64,000 nucleotides of DNA. Origin: Deroplatys truncata (taxonomy: Eukaryota; Arthropoda; Insecta; Mantodea; Mantidae). Both the position numbers and the translations under genes were made by a program. How positions within the stretch are numbered: position 1 is the stretch's first letter; each line of letters begins with the position of its first letter. The notes under the pieces are model-generated. The model did not search any database. It was given only the letters and a program-made list of their open reading frames with translations, and was not told the origin of the DNA. Shown here one piece after another: positions 21,094 to 32,463 of the stretch. The stretch is taken from the NCBI GenBank assembly GCA_030765065.1, contig CM060976.1, positions 58,884,539-58,948,538 of the forward strand. Direction: 5' to 3'.

Positions 21094-21835
21094 TTTCTTC
21101 TTTCTCTAAAACATGTGCAAACATTGATACTGAAACTTCACCTGAAACATATGTTTTGAGATCTCCTGAAACCCCACCAAAATTGTTAAAAGCATCTGTT
21201 TGTATGTGTACCTGATTGTCTCTGTCCGTGAACACCATAATAATTAAAAATGAAAATTTGGATACTAAATATGATATGTAAGTTCAGCGATTTCCAAAGA
21301 TGCCACACAAAGATTTTCAAAAACATTCTCCTACCCAGATTACTCCTTACATAGAAATATTTTCGAATTAAAAAAACTGGTTAAAAAATTTTGCTGTATA
21401 ATTTTGACAATTGACAAGAAATAGACAAAAATTTACTTATCGGAAAACACAGATTTTGCTAACACATAATTTATGTCATTTTACTTTTGGGGGCGGGGAT
21501 TAACAATTTTCGAGATATTCGTTTTTCTGGGTGTCAGTCTTACAATACCTTAATTTAAACGCTTGGTCAATATTCTTTTGTGTATGGTGAAACACCAAGT
21601 GTTTAGAATTTCAATACTTTTTGAACATTTGACTATGGGTCATCTTTCTGTGTCCCTCTTGTACCTAGGTACCAAAAATGATGTAACGAAACAATTTCTG
21701 CAAATGCTGATCTCCATTGACACGAAGTACCTATACAGAAAAATAAACCTTTCTAAGAATAGTTTGTAGAAGAGATGTAAAAATAAGAGGTAGTGGTAAG
21801 GAATACCAGGTGAATTTAAAAATCCGATTTTTACC
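21094..21835 (+). repeat. Family R copy, strongly diverged
   Basis: Recognisable blocks in order: TACTGAAACTTCACCTGAAA, CATATGTTTTGAG, TGTCTCTGTCCGTGAACACC, GATTTCCAAAGATGCCACAC, CACATAATTTATGTCATTTT, TTCGAGATATTCG, GAACATTTGACTATGGGTCA and CAATTTCTGCAAATGCTGAT. The 3' end reads AGGAATACCAGGTGAATTTA rather than the usual AGAGAAAGTCATGTGAATGT. It is probably one of the oldest copies here. Confidence 0.75.
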
Positions 21836-22164
21836 AAATATGTGGAACATAAAACAAATAGTTTCACTTTTTAGCAAACTTTTTGAGATATCAATTTGTA
21901 TTGATTTTGAATTAATAACTTTAGATATACCAATAAAAATTCCTCTCTTTTACCAAAACATTTATTGTTTCTGTCTTAAAAGTTTATTTTGTACTTAAAA
22001 CCACAACATAAAGGAACATTGATTTGTTTTAATTGCTATACAAAAAAGAGTGCTTTGTATAAGTGTTCTTGAATTCTTAAATTTTATCAATTTTTGCTAT
22101 AGAAAATTATAACTAAAGGAAGTGTATGGTGATACAGTAAGAAGAACGTGAACATGATGAATTG

Positions 22165-22239
22165 ATGTTTAATAATGGTCGAACAAATGTGCCAGACGAA
22201 GCTCGAACCGGATGACCGTCACTCATCACACATAATTTA
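22165..22239 (+). pseudogene. Mariner-like transposase fragment (WxxxFxxGR..DxxRxGRPS region)
   Basis: Twenty-five codons read MFNNGRTNVPDEARTG, a TGA where arginine is expected, then PSLITHNL. The pattern FxxGRTxVxDExRxGRPSxxT is the conserved linker between the helix-turn-helix and catalytic domain of mariner-family transposases. CGA to TGA would be a CpG-type transition. Nothing else of the element is recognisable nearby. Confidence 0.65.
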
Positions 22240-23699
22240 TAGAGTCAAGCAAATATAAAATAGTGCAAGACAGCTCTGTAATGCTAGATGAGTTATAGAT
22301 GTCTTCTGTTTATATATTTTTCGTTCTATTCTTGTTGGAATTGTGATCAAACATCTTGATTTAATGAACTGGTGACAGCCGACTAGAACGCGGGAATCGT
22401 AAAGATCGTGGACAGATATGATAAATGCTTAAATAACGGTGGTGGTTATGCGGAGAAATAAAGCAACTTTTTTAAGATTATAATAATTTATTCTCTTTTA
22501 TAAGGTACATATAATGTGGAGGAAACCATTCGACCTGCAATAAGAGCCCTTTAGCGAACTGCTTAGCGGGAGTGCGCAAACGGTCGCTACTTCGTGGATT
22601 ACCTTCGTATAAAGCATAATAAGCAAACAAAATATAAAATGTAAATTTTCACCGATGTGTTGCCTAGAACAATTCCGTTAGGGAATTTGCTGCTGTTTTA
22701 TGGACTTAGGTTTTTACCTACGCTCCCATTGTAGATGTTAAAATGTCATAGCTGTAAAAATGGAATGACCCTTATTTGACAAATGTTTGTTGATACTGCA
22801 TTGCATAAAGTAAAATGTGGATTTTAGTGAAATAGAGGTCGCACAGACTGTCAAAAATGTGTAACATATAGCGTGCAAAAAGTGACTTGAGCAATCTAAG
22901 GGGAGAAATAGCGCAAAAGAAACGTGGCCCCATTTTCAGCAGGTCTTTTCTCGCAGAGGGAATTGATAGAGTGTGATAAGCGATAAATAAAGGGCGGAAA
23001 AAATATCCATCCCATCTTGTTACACGGCGTGGGACTCCACCATACGGGCCCCAGGTGGCGCTTTAACACCCTCGTTTAGCGAAGCATTTTCTGCACATCT
23101 GAGACAGTCTCAGACACAATAGAAAACGTGATTCGACAAAAGAGAAATTGATGGCAGCTACTGAAAAAATACAACTTATTCCGGCAGATAATGGATTACT
23201 GCTACAGCTCGAAATTCTGCCATTGTCGCTAAGCGAGGGAAATTCTGTTTGACAGAGCATAAGAAATACGCAAGTCACGATCATCTGGTAGTACCAGTCC
23301 TGAGATCGATCTCGGAGTTCACGGTAGCAACAGGTGCTGATGAAAATTTAATCAGGATAACTCGATACGTGTGACGGCTGAATCCAACCGACGTAGACAA
23401 ACGGTTTTGCTTCCTCTGAGGAGGAAGCTCGGTTTAGAGTGTACTCCATTGGTTTCTTCATTTACAAGTCATTTGATTTCAAACTCAACCACAGTGGTGA
23501 GAAAATATGTTTCTTCATTTGCTTTTAATCCCCAGATTAAAATATTTCTTCTACATATAATGAGCGAATTAGTGCCAATATTACAACAAACGCTGAGAAT
23601 GTGCCTTAAAAGCAAATTTCCCTTTCCAAATTTCCTTTCCCAATTATGATTTAATTTCATTTATCCGTAGTGCAGTGTGTGTGGCAAGAATGGGCATCA
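22240..23699. other. Unannotated spacer
   Basis: Mixed composition, somewhat higher GC around 22,900-23,450. Open frames of 73 (minus, 23,063-23,284) and 92 codons (plus, 23,371-23,649) show no recognised motif. I cannot assign anything. Confidence 0.4.
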
Positions 23700-23925
23700 C
23701 GACAAAACGGGTGGCTAAGCTCGCTAAAGCATTAACTCGTGAGCGGGAGGCACAGGGTTGAAATCCAGACAGGCCCTTTCTCCCTAAGGCTTTTCTATGC
23801 TTCTTCTCAGTCCTCCAAAATGGCAAATTCGGGGAGGTCCCTTAAACTTAGGCTTCGACCCCAATAAACATTTAATTTCATGCATCATCAGTGCCACAGC
23901 CTGTGATGGCTAAGCAGTAAGTTAA
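23700..23925 (+). repeat. Possible tRNA-derived SINE
   Basis: GGGTGGCTAAGCTCGCTAAA is A-box-like and CAGGGTTGAAATCC (about 23,753-23,766) is B-box-like, spaced as in a tRNA. A short body ends near CAATAAACATTTAATTTCAT. Only one copy is seen here, so the boundaries are estimates. Confidence 0.4.
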
Positions 23926-23937
23926 ACACTAACAAAA

Positions 23938-24742
23938 ATTCTGATGTATTACATTCGCATGGCTTTGTCTACCCTCTATCGTTTATTAGTGGGTATACAA
24001 ATTATTATTACTTCTCTATCTACTTCATTTTAATCCAGGTAAATCTTTGAAGAAATGGCTACATTATACATTTCGTTAGGTTATAAAAATAACGGTCTTA
24101 GTCAAATGTTTAAGAACTGGACGCTGTACGCTGGCCTTAAAATTCCACACTGTTTTCATGCCATCGCAAGAAACAACTGCAAATCAATGGGACATAGAAA
24201 TAGTGACAAGGTATTGAACAAATGGAACCATTAATTACGAATATCTGGGAAACCCTATTTTAAAGAATCTTCACATTTTTTGTATGGTACGTTTCCATCT
24301 ATCCTTTAATGTTTACCATTTTACAAAATTCCTTCCGAATAAATAGTACTTCAAGGGATATTCAAGATACACATTTTATTTGTCATGTAAATATATTTGT
24401 AATATGGCATTTTAATAAAATCATTAGAGCTATTTTTATGAAATTTAAAAATTTCGAAAATCGTTCTGTGTAAAGGGCAGTTTGGGATTAGGAATTTTCT
24501 TGAAAATCTTCGTGTCGCATCTTTGGAATGTACTGAATCTAAATACCTACATTTGGTATTTATCCGACTTTTCGTTTTTGAGTTATGATCACAGACACAC
24601 ACACATAGTACCATTTTCTAATTTTTTTTGTAGATTCAAGGTGCCGCACAACATGCATTTCCGGTGAAAACTCGATATCGAATTTTTGGGGGAATGCAAT
24701 TCCTTCTCTACCTACTATTTGCATGGTAGGGAAATTAAAAAA
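23938..24742 (-). repeat. Family R copy (subfamily 1), minus strand
   Basis: Complete, from the tail CTGATGTATTACATTCGCAT with GGCTTTGTCTACCCTCTATC to the head CTCTACCTACTATTTGCATG, then GTAGGGAAATTAAAAAA. The (CA)n block is short. Confidence 0.9.
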
Positions 24743-26149
24743 TGCGTGTTACACTCTGTATATATACCTACAGATGCGGAAAAACAACATTCAGAACTTT
24801 TTTCAGTGAAAAAGCAGTACAAAAAAAAAGCATTTTGAGGAGAGCAACATGGAATTGCAGATGCAATATAATAACAGGAGTGCTGGATGAACATAATTGA
24901 AATCTACTTCATGAAACATCTTCATTTGGCAGTCAAATTGAAATGCAACTCACACAACAAATGTGTGCATACTGTCTCCATTACATGGCGTACTGTACTG
25001 ATAAGACGAGCGATTGCTATTACCGTACCATCCAGTAGGCTTCACAACACAACTAATGCGGCATTGAATATCAGACGCACCTAGCGACAGTGACAAGTAC
25101 AGTGATACAAGAGCGATCTTTGTTTACATCTGGCGGGTGGAAACATTTCACAGTCGCAGACAAGCATAACGGATTTATATTGACGCATTTAGCACAGCAA
25201 AAGCTTCTGCGACCACTTGTTCCTATCCTCAAAATGTTTATTTTGGTGCTGCGTTTTTACTTTACAATTTCCTGCACATTGTTTTTAGCATCCAGTATAT
25301 GTTAGAAAATATGTATACACGGTGGAAGGGAACTTATTACATTCCTTCTAATGTGTACTTCATGGAGGTATTACAAAAAAATAGCATTGCGTTCTGTGTT
25401 CAGCCATTTTGGAAAAAATAGCTGTTTTTTCAAACTAGATGGTGTACTTTACGAGAATGTATAAAAATAATAGTTTGTTACTTGTAAAATAGTTAGATTA
25501 ATTTATTTATGACTTAGTTTTGATAGTAACTATGTATGTGACAAACGGGTTTTTGAAATAATTAATAATTTTGCGAACACGTTTTGTAGATGTTTTGTGG
25601 CTGGAGACATAGGCGACGTTACTAGGTCACGGTAGGTCAGTGTGAGAGCCGGCTACCGGACGTAACCAAAACGACATACCTGAACTGGATGTTGGAGAGA
25701 CTAGCGGTTTTGTTTTCCACACGAGCATTAATCTAAAAAAACACACCAAAGAGTGCTGTAGTATTTTGGCGAAATAACAAGTACAACTTGGTAGCTATTG
25801 GCTTACACTAACAGTATGGAAGTGATGCCTTCATCGTCCAACAAGCGTTTTGCAGTCGCCGACTGAAGTTTATGTTTATGTTAGTTCCACTTAGAAGTTG
25901 GATCATTATTAGAGTAACATTGTACTATGCATTGAAACTCACAGGTTCTATGATAAAAGAACCCGATGTGTGTTTAGTGGATAGTGCTTTTGAAAGAGAG
26001 AGTCCACCCCTGCCCCGCTACCAGCTACACGCTGCGACGTTGCCAGTGTGTGCGTTTTATGTTCTCGAAAAACCTAAAAACCTCCGCAGAAAATGGTAAT
26101 AGAAAAAACTGAAGTATATAGAATACCTATGTTACAAATAATGAGATTT
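24743..26149. other. Unannotated spacer
   Basis: No repeat copy or coding motif was recognised; open frames are below 76 codons. Confidence 0.45.
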
Positions 26150-26360
26150 GTAACCGGTTAAATTTTGCCCAGTATATGCCCCTAGCAGAACTCGCAGCTC
26201 TCCTTGCGTTAGTACGTTAAACGCGGAGATTGTACCTTTCTTTCTCTCCAACTCCATTACCGCCACCTCCCCACACTTCTGTATGCAAATTGCATGCCAT
26301 GTGATGTTTTGGAATTATAGTAACAAAACTCCTTTTCCTGTGGTGATAATAAAAATAAAT
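26150..26360 (+). repeat. Pyrimidine-rich dispersed repeat, copy 2
   Basis: It shares the AACTCGCAGCTCTCCTTGCG block with 7,278-7,300, a following pyrimidine-rich stretch, and a CATGTGATGTTT block matching about 7,569. The element is unclassified. Confidence 0.5.
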
Positions 26361-26640
26361 GATCTAACATTACAGAAACTTGTACCTCTTCCTTATGCTT
26401 GCAATGTAATTGGAACTATATTGTTTCTCGTGTTAACCGTTTACTTACATAGTTTACATATACTGTTAGAACTTAAGTATTCATTACCGAAATTTTGTAA
26501 GTAAAGATCTTATTATATCTTATAATATACTTTCATTTATACCCCGCCTTTTACTACATTGGTCTTATTGGCAAAGGTGTTACTCTTGTCGTTTTAATCA
26601 TTAGATCATACAAATAGGAAATAATTTTGGCTAGAGAAAA

Positions 26641-26723
26641 ACTCCCACCCCAGCAGGGAATCGAACCCGGGACCTCTCGCACAACAGGCAGGTGCTCTAC
26701 CGACTGAGCTACGGGCCAGTACC
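26641..26723 (-). repeat. tRNA-like head of a SINE or tRNA pseudogene
   Basis: On the minus strand it reads CCCGTAGCTCAGTCGGTAGA, then GCACCTGCCTGTTGTGCGAG and CCCGGGTTCGATTCCCTG. The D-arm (GCTC..GAGC) and B-box are perfect. The anticodon stem (CCTGC against GCGAG) and the acceptor stem do not pair, so it is not a working tRNA. The sequence continues into an unclassified body. Confidence 0.65.
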
Positions 26724-27053
26724 ATAGAATTAACCTCTATGAAGTTGTTACTGACCAAGATGCTCAGTGCAGCGGACTGTTAAAAACAGGTGTTTTCCAA
26801 TGCAGCTGTAATTGGCCGTTGCTTTCGTATATATTATGGCGAGAATGCCAACATGTTATATAACAGCTGAGTTCAGGAGATGGTTTTCCAGAATTTAAAG
26901 TTTTTAACAAATCGTTATAGTGGGCGTAATTTGGGGGCTTGCTTACAAATAGAAGGGGCATTTAAAAAGGGTTTCAAAACGGAAATTTCGGTCAAAGTCA
27001 CCATATTACAGTATGGGTATAAAGACATACATTAATATTCTTAAGCAGCTGCG
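26724..27053. other. Unannotated spacer
   Basis: Nothing recognised beyond short open frames. Confidence 0.4.
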
Positions 27054-27510
27054 TGCCGAGTTATCAGTTGGGTGGCACCTACCGACCGGTAAGAGATAGA
27101 GATAAATAACTCTCTCGCCCAGCGTAATCACCAGTGATGCTATCGAGAGATATTCTGGAAGCTTTTCTCCCCGACTCTTGAACATGCTAGAATTCCGTGC
27201 AAATTTCCAGTAGCTGTATAAGCTATATAAACGTTCTCACAAGTGAAACAGTTAGTGAGTTGTTGAGTGCGTTTCTGATGCAACATTAAGAGTGATTTTA
27301 CGATTGCGATTGTGACGACAGTTGTGACATCAGCAAGAGATTGGAGACGTCTCATGTTCGACTAAACAAAGAGTGAACCATCCAAGAAGAGACTACTCCG
27401 CGCGTATTTCATTACGCCGCTATCTTGCGAAGGAAATACTGAACTAGATTACCATAGTAAAGTGAAAGTGATAACTGAATAAAGTCATAATATTCTTTCC
27501 AGATTAAGGG
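27054..27510 (+). mobile_element. Diverged solo LTR related to the 7.6-kb and 57.3-kb LTRs
   Basis: Shared order of motifs with the other two LTRs: GATGCTATCGAGAGATATTC, TCTGGAAGCTTTTCTCCCC, CCAGTAGCTGTATAAG, GTTCTCACAAGTG, ATGTTCGACT, AGTGAACCATCC and GAATAAAGTCA. AATAAA near 27,477 could be the polyadenylation signal. The ends are approximate, and divergence is greater than between the other two copies. No internal retrotransposon region is adjacent. Confidence 0.55.
27152..27230 (+). promoter_or_regulatory. Short heat-shock-like motif and TATA boxes in LTR
   Basis: ATTCT, GGAAG and CTTTT (one mismatch) at 27,152-27,166 form a three-unit nTTCn/nGAAn array. TATAAG (27,217) and TATATAA (27,224) follow. 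The site is weaker than those in the other two LTRs. Confidence 0.45.
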
Positions 27511-30500
27511 TACATAGTACGTCTTCCACATGTGCAGTGTGGAAACACACAACAAGGCCAGATTCTGCATCATATTTCTGCACAATGCTATCACAAGGTC
27601 TTATAGTAATAACAAAATCAGCACAACAGAAGTTATAGACCCTGGGTTTATGCTGCAGCTCAAGCCGTGAATTTCTTGTACTTCCTATAGTGCGGCTAAC
27701 TTGAAAAAAATAGTACAGAACTTATGAATCCTTTGTTTTACTTTACTTACCCCTTACTTTGAATTTAATTTGATGGTAGCTTGTTCTTAAGAAAGCTAAT
27801 CTACTTCTAAAAGTTGTGTTTCCACATGAGATGGAACAACCATACCAGTGCTGCCAAGTCGAATTTTCGCTCTGTTTAGTGTTTGCTAGTTACCCAAATG
27901 TTGTGTAATGCAAAGCAAAATAAATTAAAATACGGGAAAAAAAGCAGTATCGAATCTTGAATAGCAAAGAGCGGAACTGTGGGTGGTTAGTGTTGCAAAA
28001 CTAATGCGTATCCACATATAACTAAACCAATGTTACTGCCTTGTATCTTTTACATGCTGAAACGTATTCTCATCACTGGCCGTTTAACCAGCCCAAAGGG
28101 TTTTATTATAACGCTACGACTCACATGATAAAAGCCGAAAACTTGTCTTTATTATTGTAATGAAGTAATGGAATTTAGTAACAGCACTAGAAAGCAAAAA
28201 TATAATCTATATCTGTAACATTTGAAAGCATTATCCTAAGATATAAGTGGGTATTTTCGCTGGGTCTGTTACATCTTATCATGATTTATCAACGTCTACA
28301 GAAAATACTTTATCCACAAACTTCATTAGCAATTTTGTCCATCTTCAGCGTAAATAGTTAACGTTACCTAGGATAACAAGGAGGTTTTCTAATGGAAAAG
28401 AATTTCTGTCATGCTTAAGCTAATTAAGTTTACCTCCCTCATATTCTTTATTGTACAGTCATGTAAAATACATTTTCAGACAGCATGGTATAACACAGTG
28501 CACACGAGCTAAAAGCTTTATACTATCGCATTAATGTGATGTTTAATAACTCGGCTTCGTTCAATTAGGTTTTACTTTCATTATGTCATTTCATATGATT
28601 AATTCCTCATGCCGCTCGCATTGTTTGTTCACAATAAAAATCGTTATACTTATGTTTATTGCATTTCGTTATAGAGTTAACCTACACGTTGTATTGCAGC
28701 TTTTTTATTTAAAACGTTGCACATTTATTTAACGAAGATTAAATGACAGAAATTATGAATTCAGAAGAAATTAAATGGAAATGAAATTACAGAGGCAGCA
28801 GAAAGAATAACGCTAGAAGTATTATACAAAAATCCAAAAAGTAATATGATATCTCATTTAATCGCTTCCTTACCTGGTGAAAGGCAAAACATGGTAAAAA
28901 TAATTTCACTGAAAATGACTACTATCGAATCAACAGAAAATCAAAACATCTTTCATCTCGATTTCTAACGTCATTTCTCTTGTTTCAAGAACGCGTTCTA
29001 AACGTTATCTCTGTTAATTTCAGGAATCAATATAATATTATTATCAATATTTTACAAATTCAAGCGCTGTTCTAAAAATATAATATATACCACACGTGCT
29101 AAAAGCGGTTTTATTTTGTTCATAGGATTGCGAAACGAAGGCTTAAACATTCCTACTCGTAACATAAAACCCTGCGTTTACCCCTTGTATCTACTATTAT
29201 GACGAAACCTCACCTAATCCGTTATATACCTACTACTACTAACCAGGATCCGGATTCTCATGACATGTCATCTTTTAATTGCTGCGTCTAAACATTGATA
29301 ACGTGTCCCAGAATAAGAAAATGCGCCAATTTGTTAGGTCATTTTGTCATTTTATGCTATTTTCTATTCTGTGGATTTTTTTCGATTTTATGTCATTATT
29401 TTATCATTACATTGCACTTTGCGTCTTCATTTAGTATATTTAATAGTAATATAGATAATACCATGGTATCTGACTTTGTAGAAATCCGATTTTTGTTGCT
29501 ATTATTATTATTATTATTATTATATTTCTTATTTTGATTTTAATTGTTTGTTTCTGTAATGCTGTAACCACTTCATTAGTGAATTTGCTTAATGCAGCGT
29601 GTTTATTTAAGGTGTCTGTCGTTTTGTGTCAAGGATTATAGTTGATCTTAGGCCGTGTGTTTTTGAACAGGAAGGATTAATATGTTAGGGTAAACGCCAT
29701 CCTTGAATGTATAATATTTGACGCATTACTTATTTTGCACTTTTTCAAATATAACTGTTGCCTGCTGTACAAGAAATGAGCAACTAGAACCCTGGAAATC
29801 AGTTTCTCCTAGTTACTACCAAAATTTCATATATCAAGTACTGAGATATATCCATAGTTGTGCGAAGACTACGTTTTAATCCAAACTTTAGAGAACTCGC
29901 TGTTAAAAAAATGAGAGCGGACAGAAACCTGGAAGCAGGAAGGTGCCTGTTGTATTGGAGGCAGATCTTCCGGAGGGTACGACTCCAAAAACTGATAGAA
30001 TAACTTCAGTGAACTACAGGTAACCTGATTCATTCAAACTTTTCGGGAAGCAATGGCTTCTTATGAAAACTGAGAGTATTCTCGAAACATATTAATCTTT
30101 CAGGAACTCGTTGTATTCAAAAGACAATGGTTTCCTATTTTAAAATACTCAGTTGAGGCACTTAATACAAAAGCCAATTCTATTATAATGTCAAGAAGGT
30201 AGGCACAGTTGCAAGCAGGTTTCCTAATGATTTAGACATAATTGACATAACTTGCATGGGATATGAAATCAGCCTTGAGGACGCATTATGAAACTAACCG
30301 ACGAGCATAAGGTGTTTAAGCATTGCTCGTTGCCAGGTATTATATATAACGTTCATTAACAGTAAAAATCCTAGTTTAAGGTTGCAAACGTCCTTATCCT
30401 TTGTTAAAACTGAAGTCATTCCAAGCACGTAGGCACAGGGCTCTCTGAGAAAACTACGCCAAGGCTAACGGACGTAAATAGCTCCAATATTGGTGTTACA

Positions 30501-31089
30501 AATTCGTGATAGTTATCGAAAGTGGACTATCGACATATTAGCCCAGACTCCAGCACTGGGGGGCACTGGATGATAGATCTTCTCCGAGTCTCGGTCTACG
30601 GAGAAATCTTTGGGGCTATAATACTTTCCTCGGCCTCCCACCGCAATAAATTCTGGAATGGGGGAGAGCTGATCAACTAATAGCGCCTTTCTGCCACCCC
30701 TACCGCCAAACGTTCGGCTCTCGGTCTAGCATTTTTTTATTTTTTTCCTTTCCCTTCAGACGTCCACAAGAAAAATGTGCGATAATTCTGCCTCACTCTC
30801 CCTTTCCGGAAATGGTTGGAAATCGTACAAAAAGGAAGCACAATTTTTCACTTTGGATCATCAAAATCTGAAATTGCACTATTATACCATAATAAAATGT
30901 AAACACTCACTTCTTTAATATTTTCAGATTTGTGAATAGGCTACAATTTTAAAATACCCTATAATTATGGAAAACCTGAGCACTTCAGAAAATAAATCTA
31001 GATAATCTAAGATTGCCCGTGTATGAATAGAATAACAGATGTATGTCCTCTCATAGATTCATAGTGTGCAATAAACTGAAATTCTATTG
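27511..31089. other. 3.6 kb without recognised elements
   Basis: An AT-rich region free of R copies. It contains one ATT microsatellite (29,500-29,524) and a locally GC-richer patch at about 30,540-30,720 with no identifiable motif. Open frames are below 81 codons. Confidence 0.45.
29500..29524. repeat. (ATT)n microsatellite
   Basis: About eight ATT units. The preceding 240 bases form a T-rich open frame that I do not consider coding. Confidence 0.9.
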
Positions 31090-31091
31090 TA

Positions 31092-31622
31092 CGGGGTGGA
31101 ATATTTAAGGTGAGACTGTACAATAACACCAAAACTAAGCGTTTTAGAAACAAATGCCTAGAATAAAAGTTGCTTGATATTATGGGGGAAAGTAAATGGC
31201 ATTAGTCGTGTTTTATTTGGAGGACTTTGAGATGGTCATTTTAGGGTCAATTTAATTTACTAAATGGGAACCTACCTTTTATGTTGTTTTCTCATTCCTC
31301 ATAAAAATCTAAACCAGTTTTGTATAAAGCACATTGCAACTGTTCTTATACCAACGTAAATAACAACGAAAATTCTGAATGGTTGTGTACGAAGAGCATA
31401 ATGAATGGTTGGACCATCCATGGATGGTCATTTTGTCATTTGGTTGTTTGGTAATTGGGAACCAACATTTTTTTATTTTGCTTCTTTATTCCTCATCACA
31501 AAATAAACAGCTTTTAATGAACTTTGCCCCATAATATCAAGCAACATTTATTGAAGACGTTTCTTTCTACAACGCTTAGTGTTGGAGATGTTGTACAGTC
31601 TCAACTTAAATTATCCACCCTG
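31092..31622. mobile_element. 531-bp MITE with TA duplication and internal direct repeats
   Basis: The ends are TA|CGGGGTGGAATATTTAAGG and the complement of TCCACCCTG|TA. The roughly 97-bp terminal inverted repeats match at about four of five positions, up to GTTGCTTGATATTATGGGG on each side. Inside are two direct repeats (31,231-31,303 and 31,423-31,498), both running GATGGTCATTTT..GGGAACC..ATTCCTCAT. There is no transposase. The TA duplication and CAGGGTG-type end resemble the 8.4-kb MITE, so a related enzyme may have moved both. Confidence 0.85.
31413..31428. repeat. Perfect 16-bp palindrome in the MITE
   Basis: ACCATCCATGGATGGT is self-complementary and sits at the start of the second internal direct repeat. 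Confidence 0.8.
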
Positions 31623-31624
31623 TA

Positions 31625-32461
31625 TATACCAAGTTTCTGAGACGCGAACGCAGACGTTTCTCCTGAGGCTACAAAATGCACACATGCATACCACACACAC
31701 ACAACCATGTATCGAAGATAGAATGCTAGCCCTAAATAATAAAAATACCGGATAGTTTGCGTTAAGGTTTAGCCATCATGATAGCCCGACTTCACAGTGG
31801 ATTTCTTTCTATGGAGCATAGAACCTACTCTGGACACGGAAGCGAAGTTCTTGAGGAGGATCATAGAAGCTGGCACGGAAATTAAAGAGGCCATTCACGC
31901 TCCATAGCAAGGCTCCTGGAAGAGCATCGAAGTTTCGAATAATTTTTAAAACAATAACATTTATTGTAACATTGTTAAAATAAATAATGTGCAATATAAT
32001 AGATTAATTTCAATTTCTATGTTTATAAAAATACTCTTATGGGCATCTGTTAGTAGCAAATAAAAAATATGCACGATTCTAGCCGTAATCCTGCATATAT
32101 TGAAGCCCTGCTAGGTGCTGTATGAGTAGAGGTATGTTTACTAAATACTCCTCCTGTCATGGCTTATAACCTACTCAGATCTTTCCAATACCGTTATATT
32201 ACAAGGCATACCACCAAGAGGATTTATAAATGAGGAGACAGAAACTTAAGACAGGTTTTTCAGGCAAAGTAGCAAGAAAATATAAAAAATTCACCGTTTC
32301 TCGCAATGTAACAGTTAATTTGTAGATCTGGTACGCGGCGACACCTGCGAGGACATTCTTACCGCTTTTGCCGATCTCGATCATATAATCATTTCGAACA
32401 CGTAAAATGTCCTGATGATGGTCAGCAAACTATTTGCTTCTTCAATATTGATTTTGTAATA
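31625..32461. other. Unannotated spacer
   Basis: Near 31,810-31,925 two imperfect inverted segments share GGAGCATAG / CTATGGAGC-type words. I could not classify them. Confidence 0.4.
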
Positions 32462-32463
32462 TA

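Noticed and set aside
26641-26723. A tRNA gene with a TGT-like anticodon on the minus strand
   Set aside because: Neither the acceptor nor the anticodon stem pairs; only the promoter boxes are preserved.
31800-31930. A LINE reverse-transcriptase tail fragment
   Set aside because: A few residues looked suggestive, but no diagnostic motif could be aligned.
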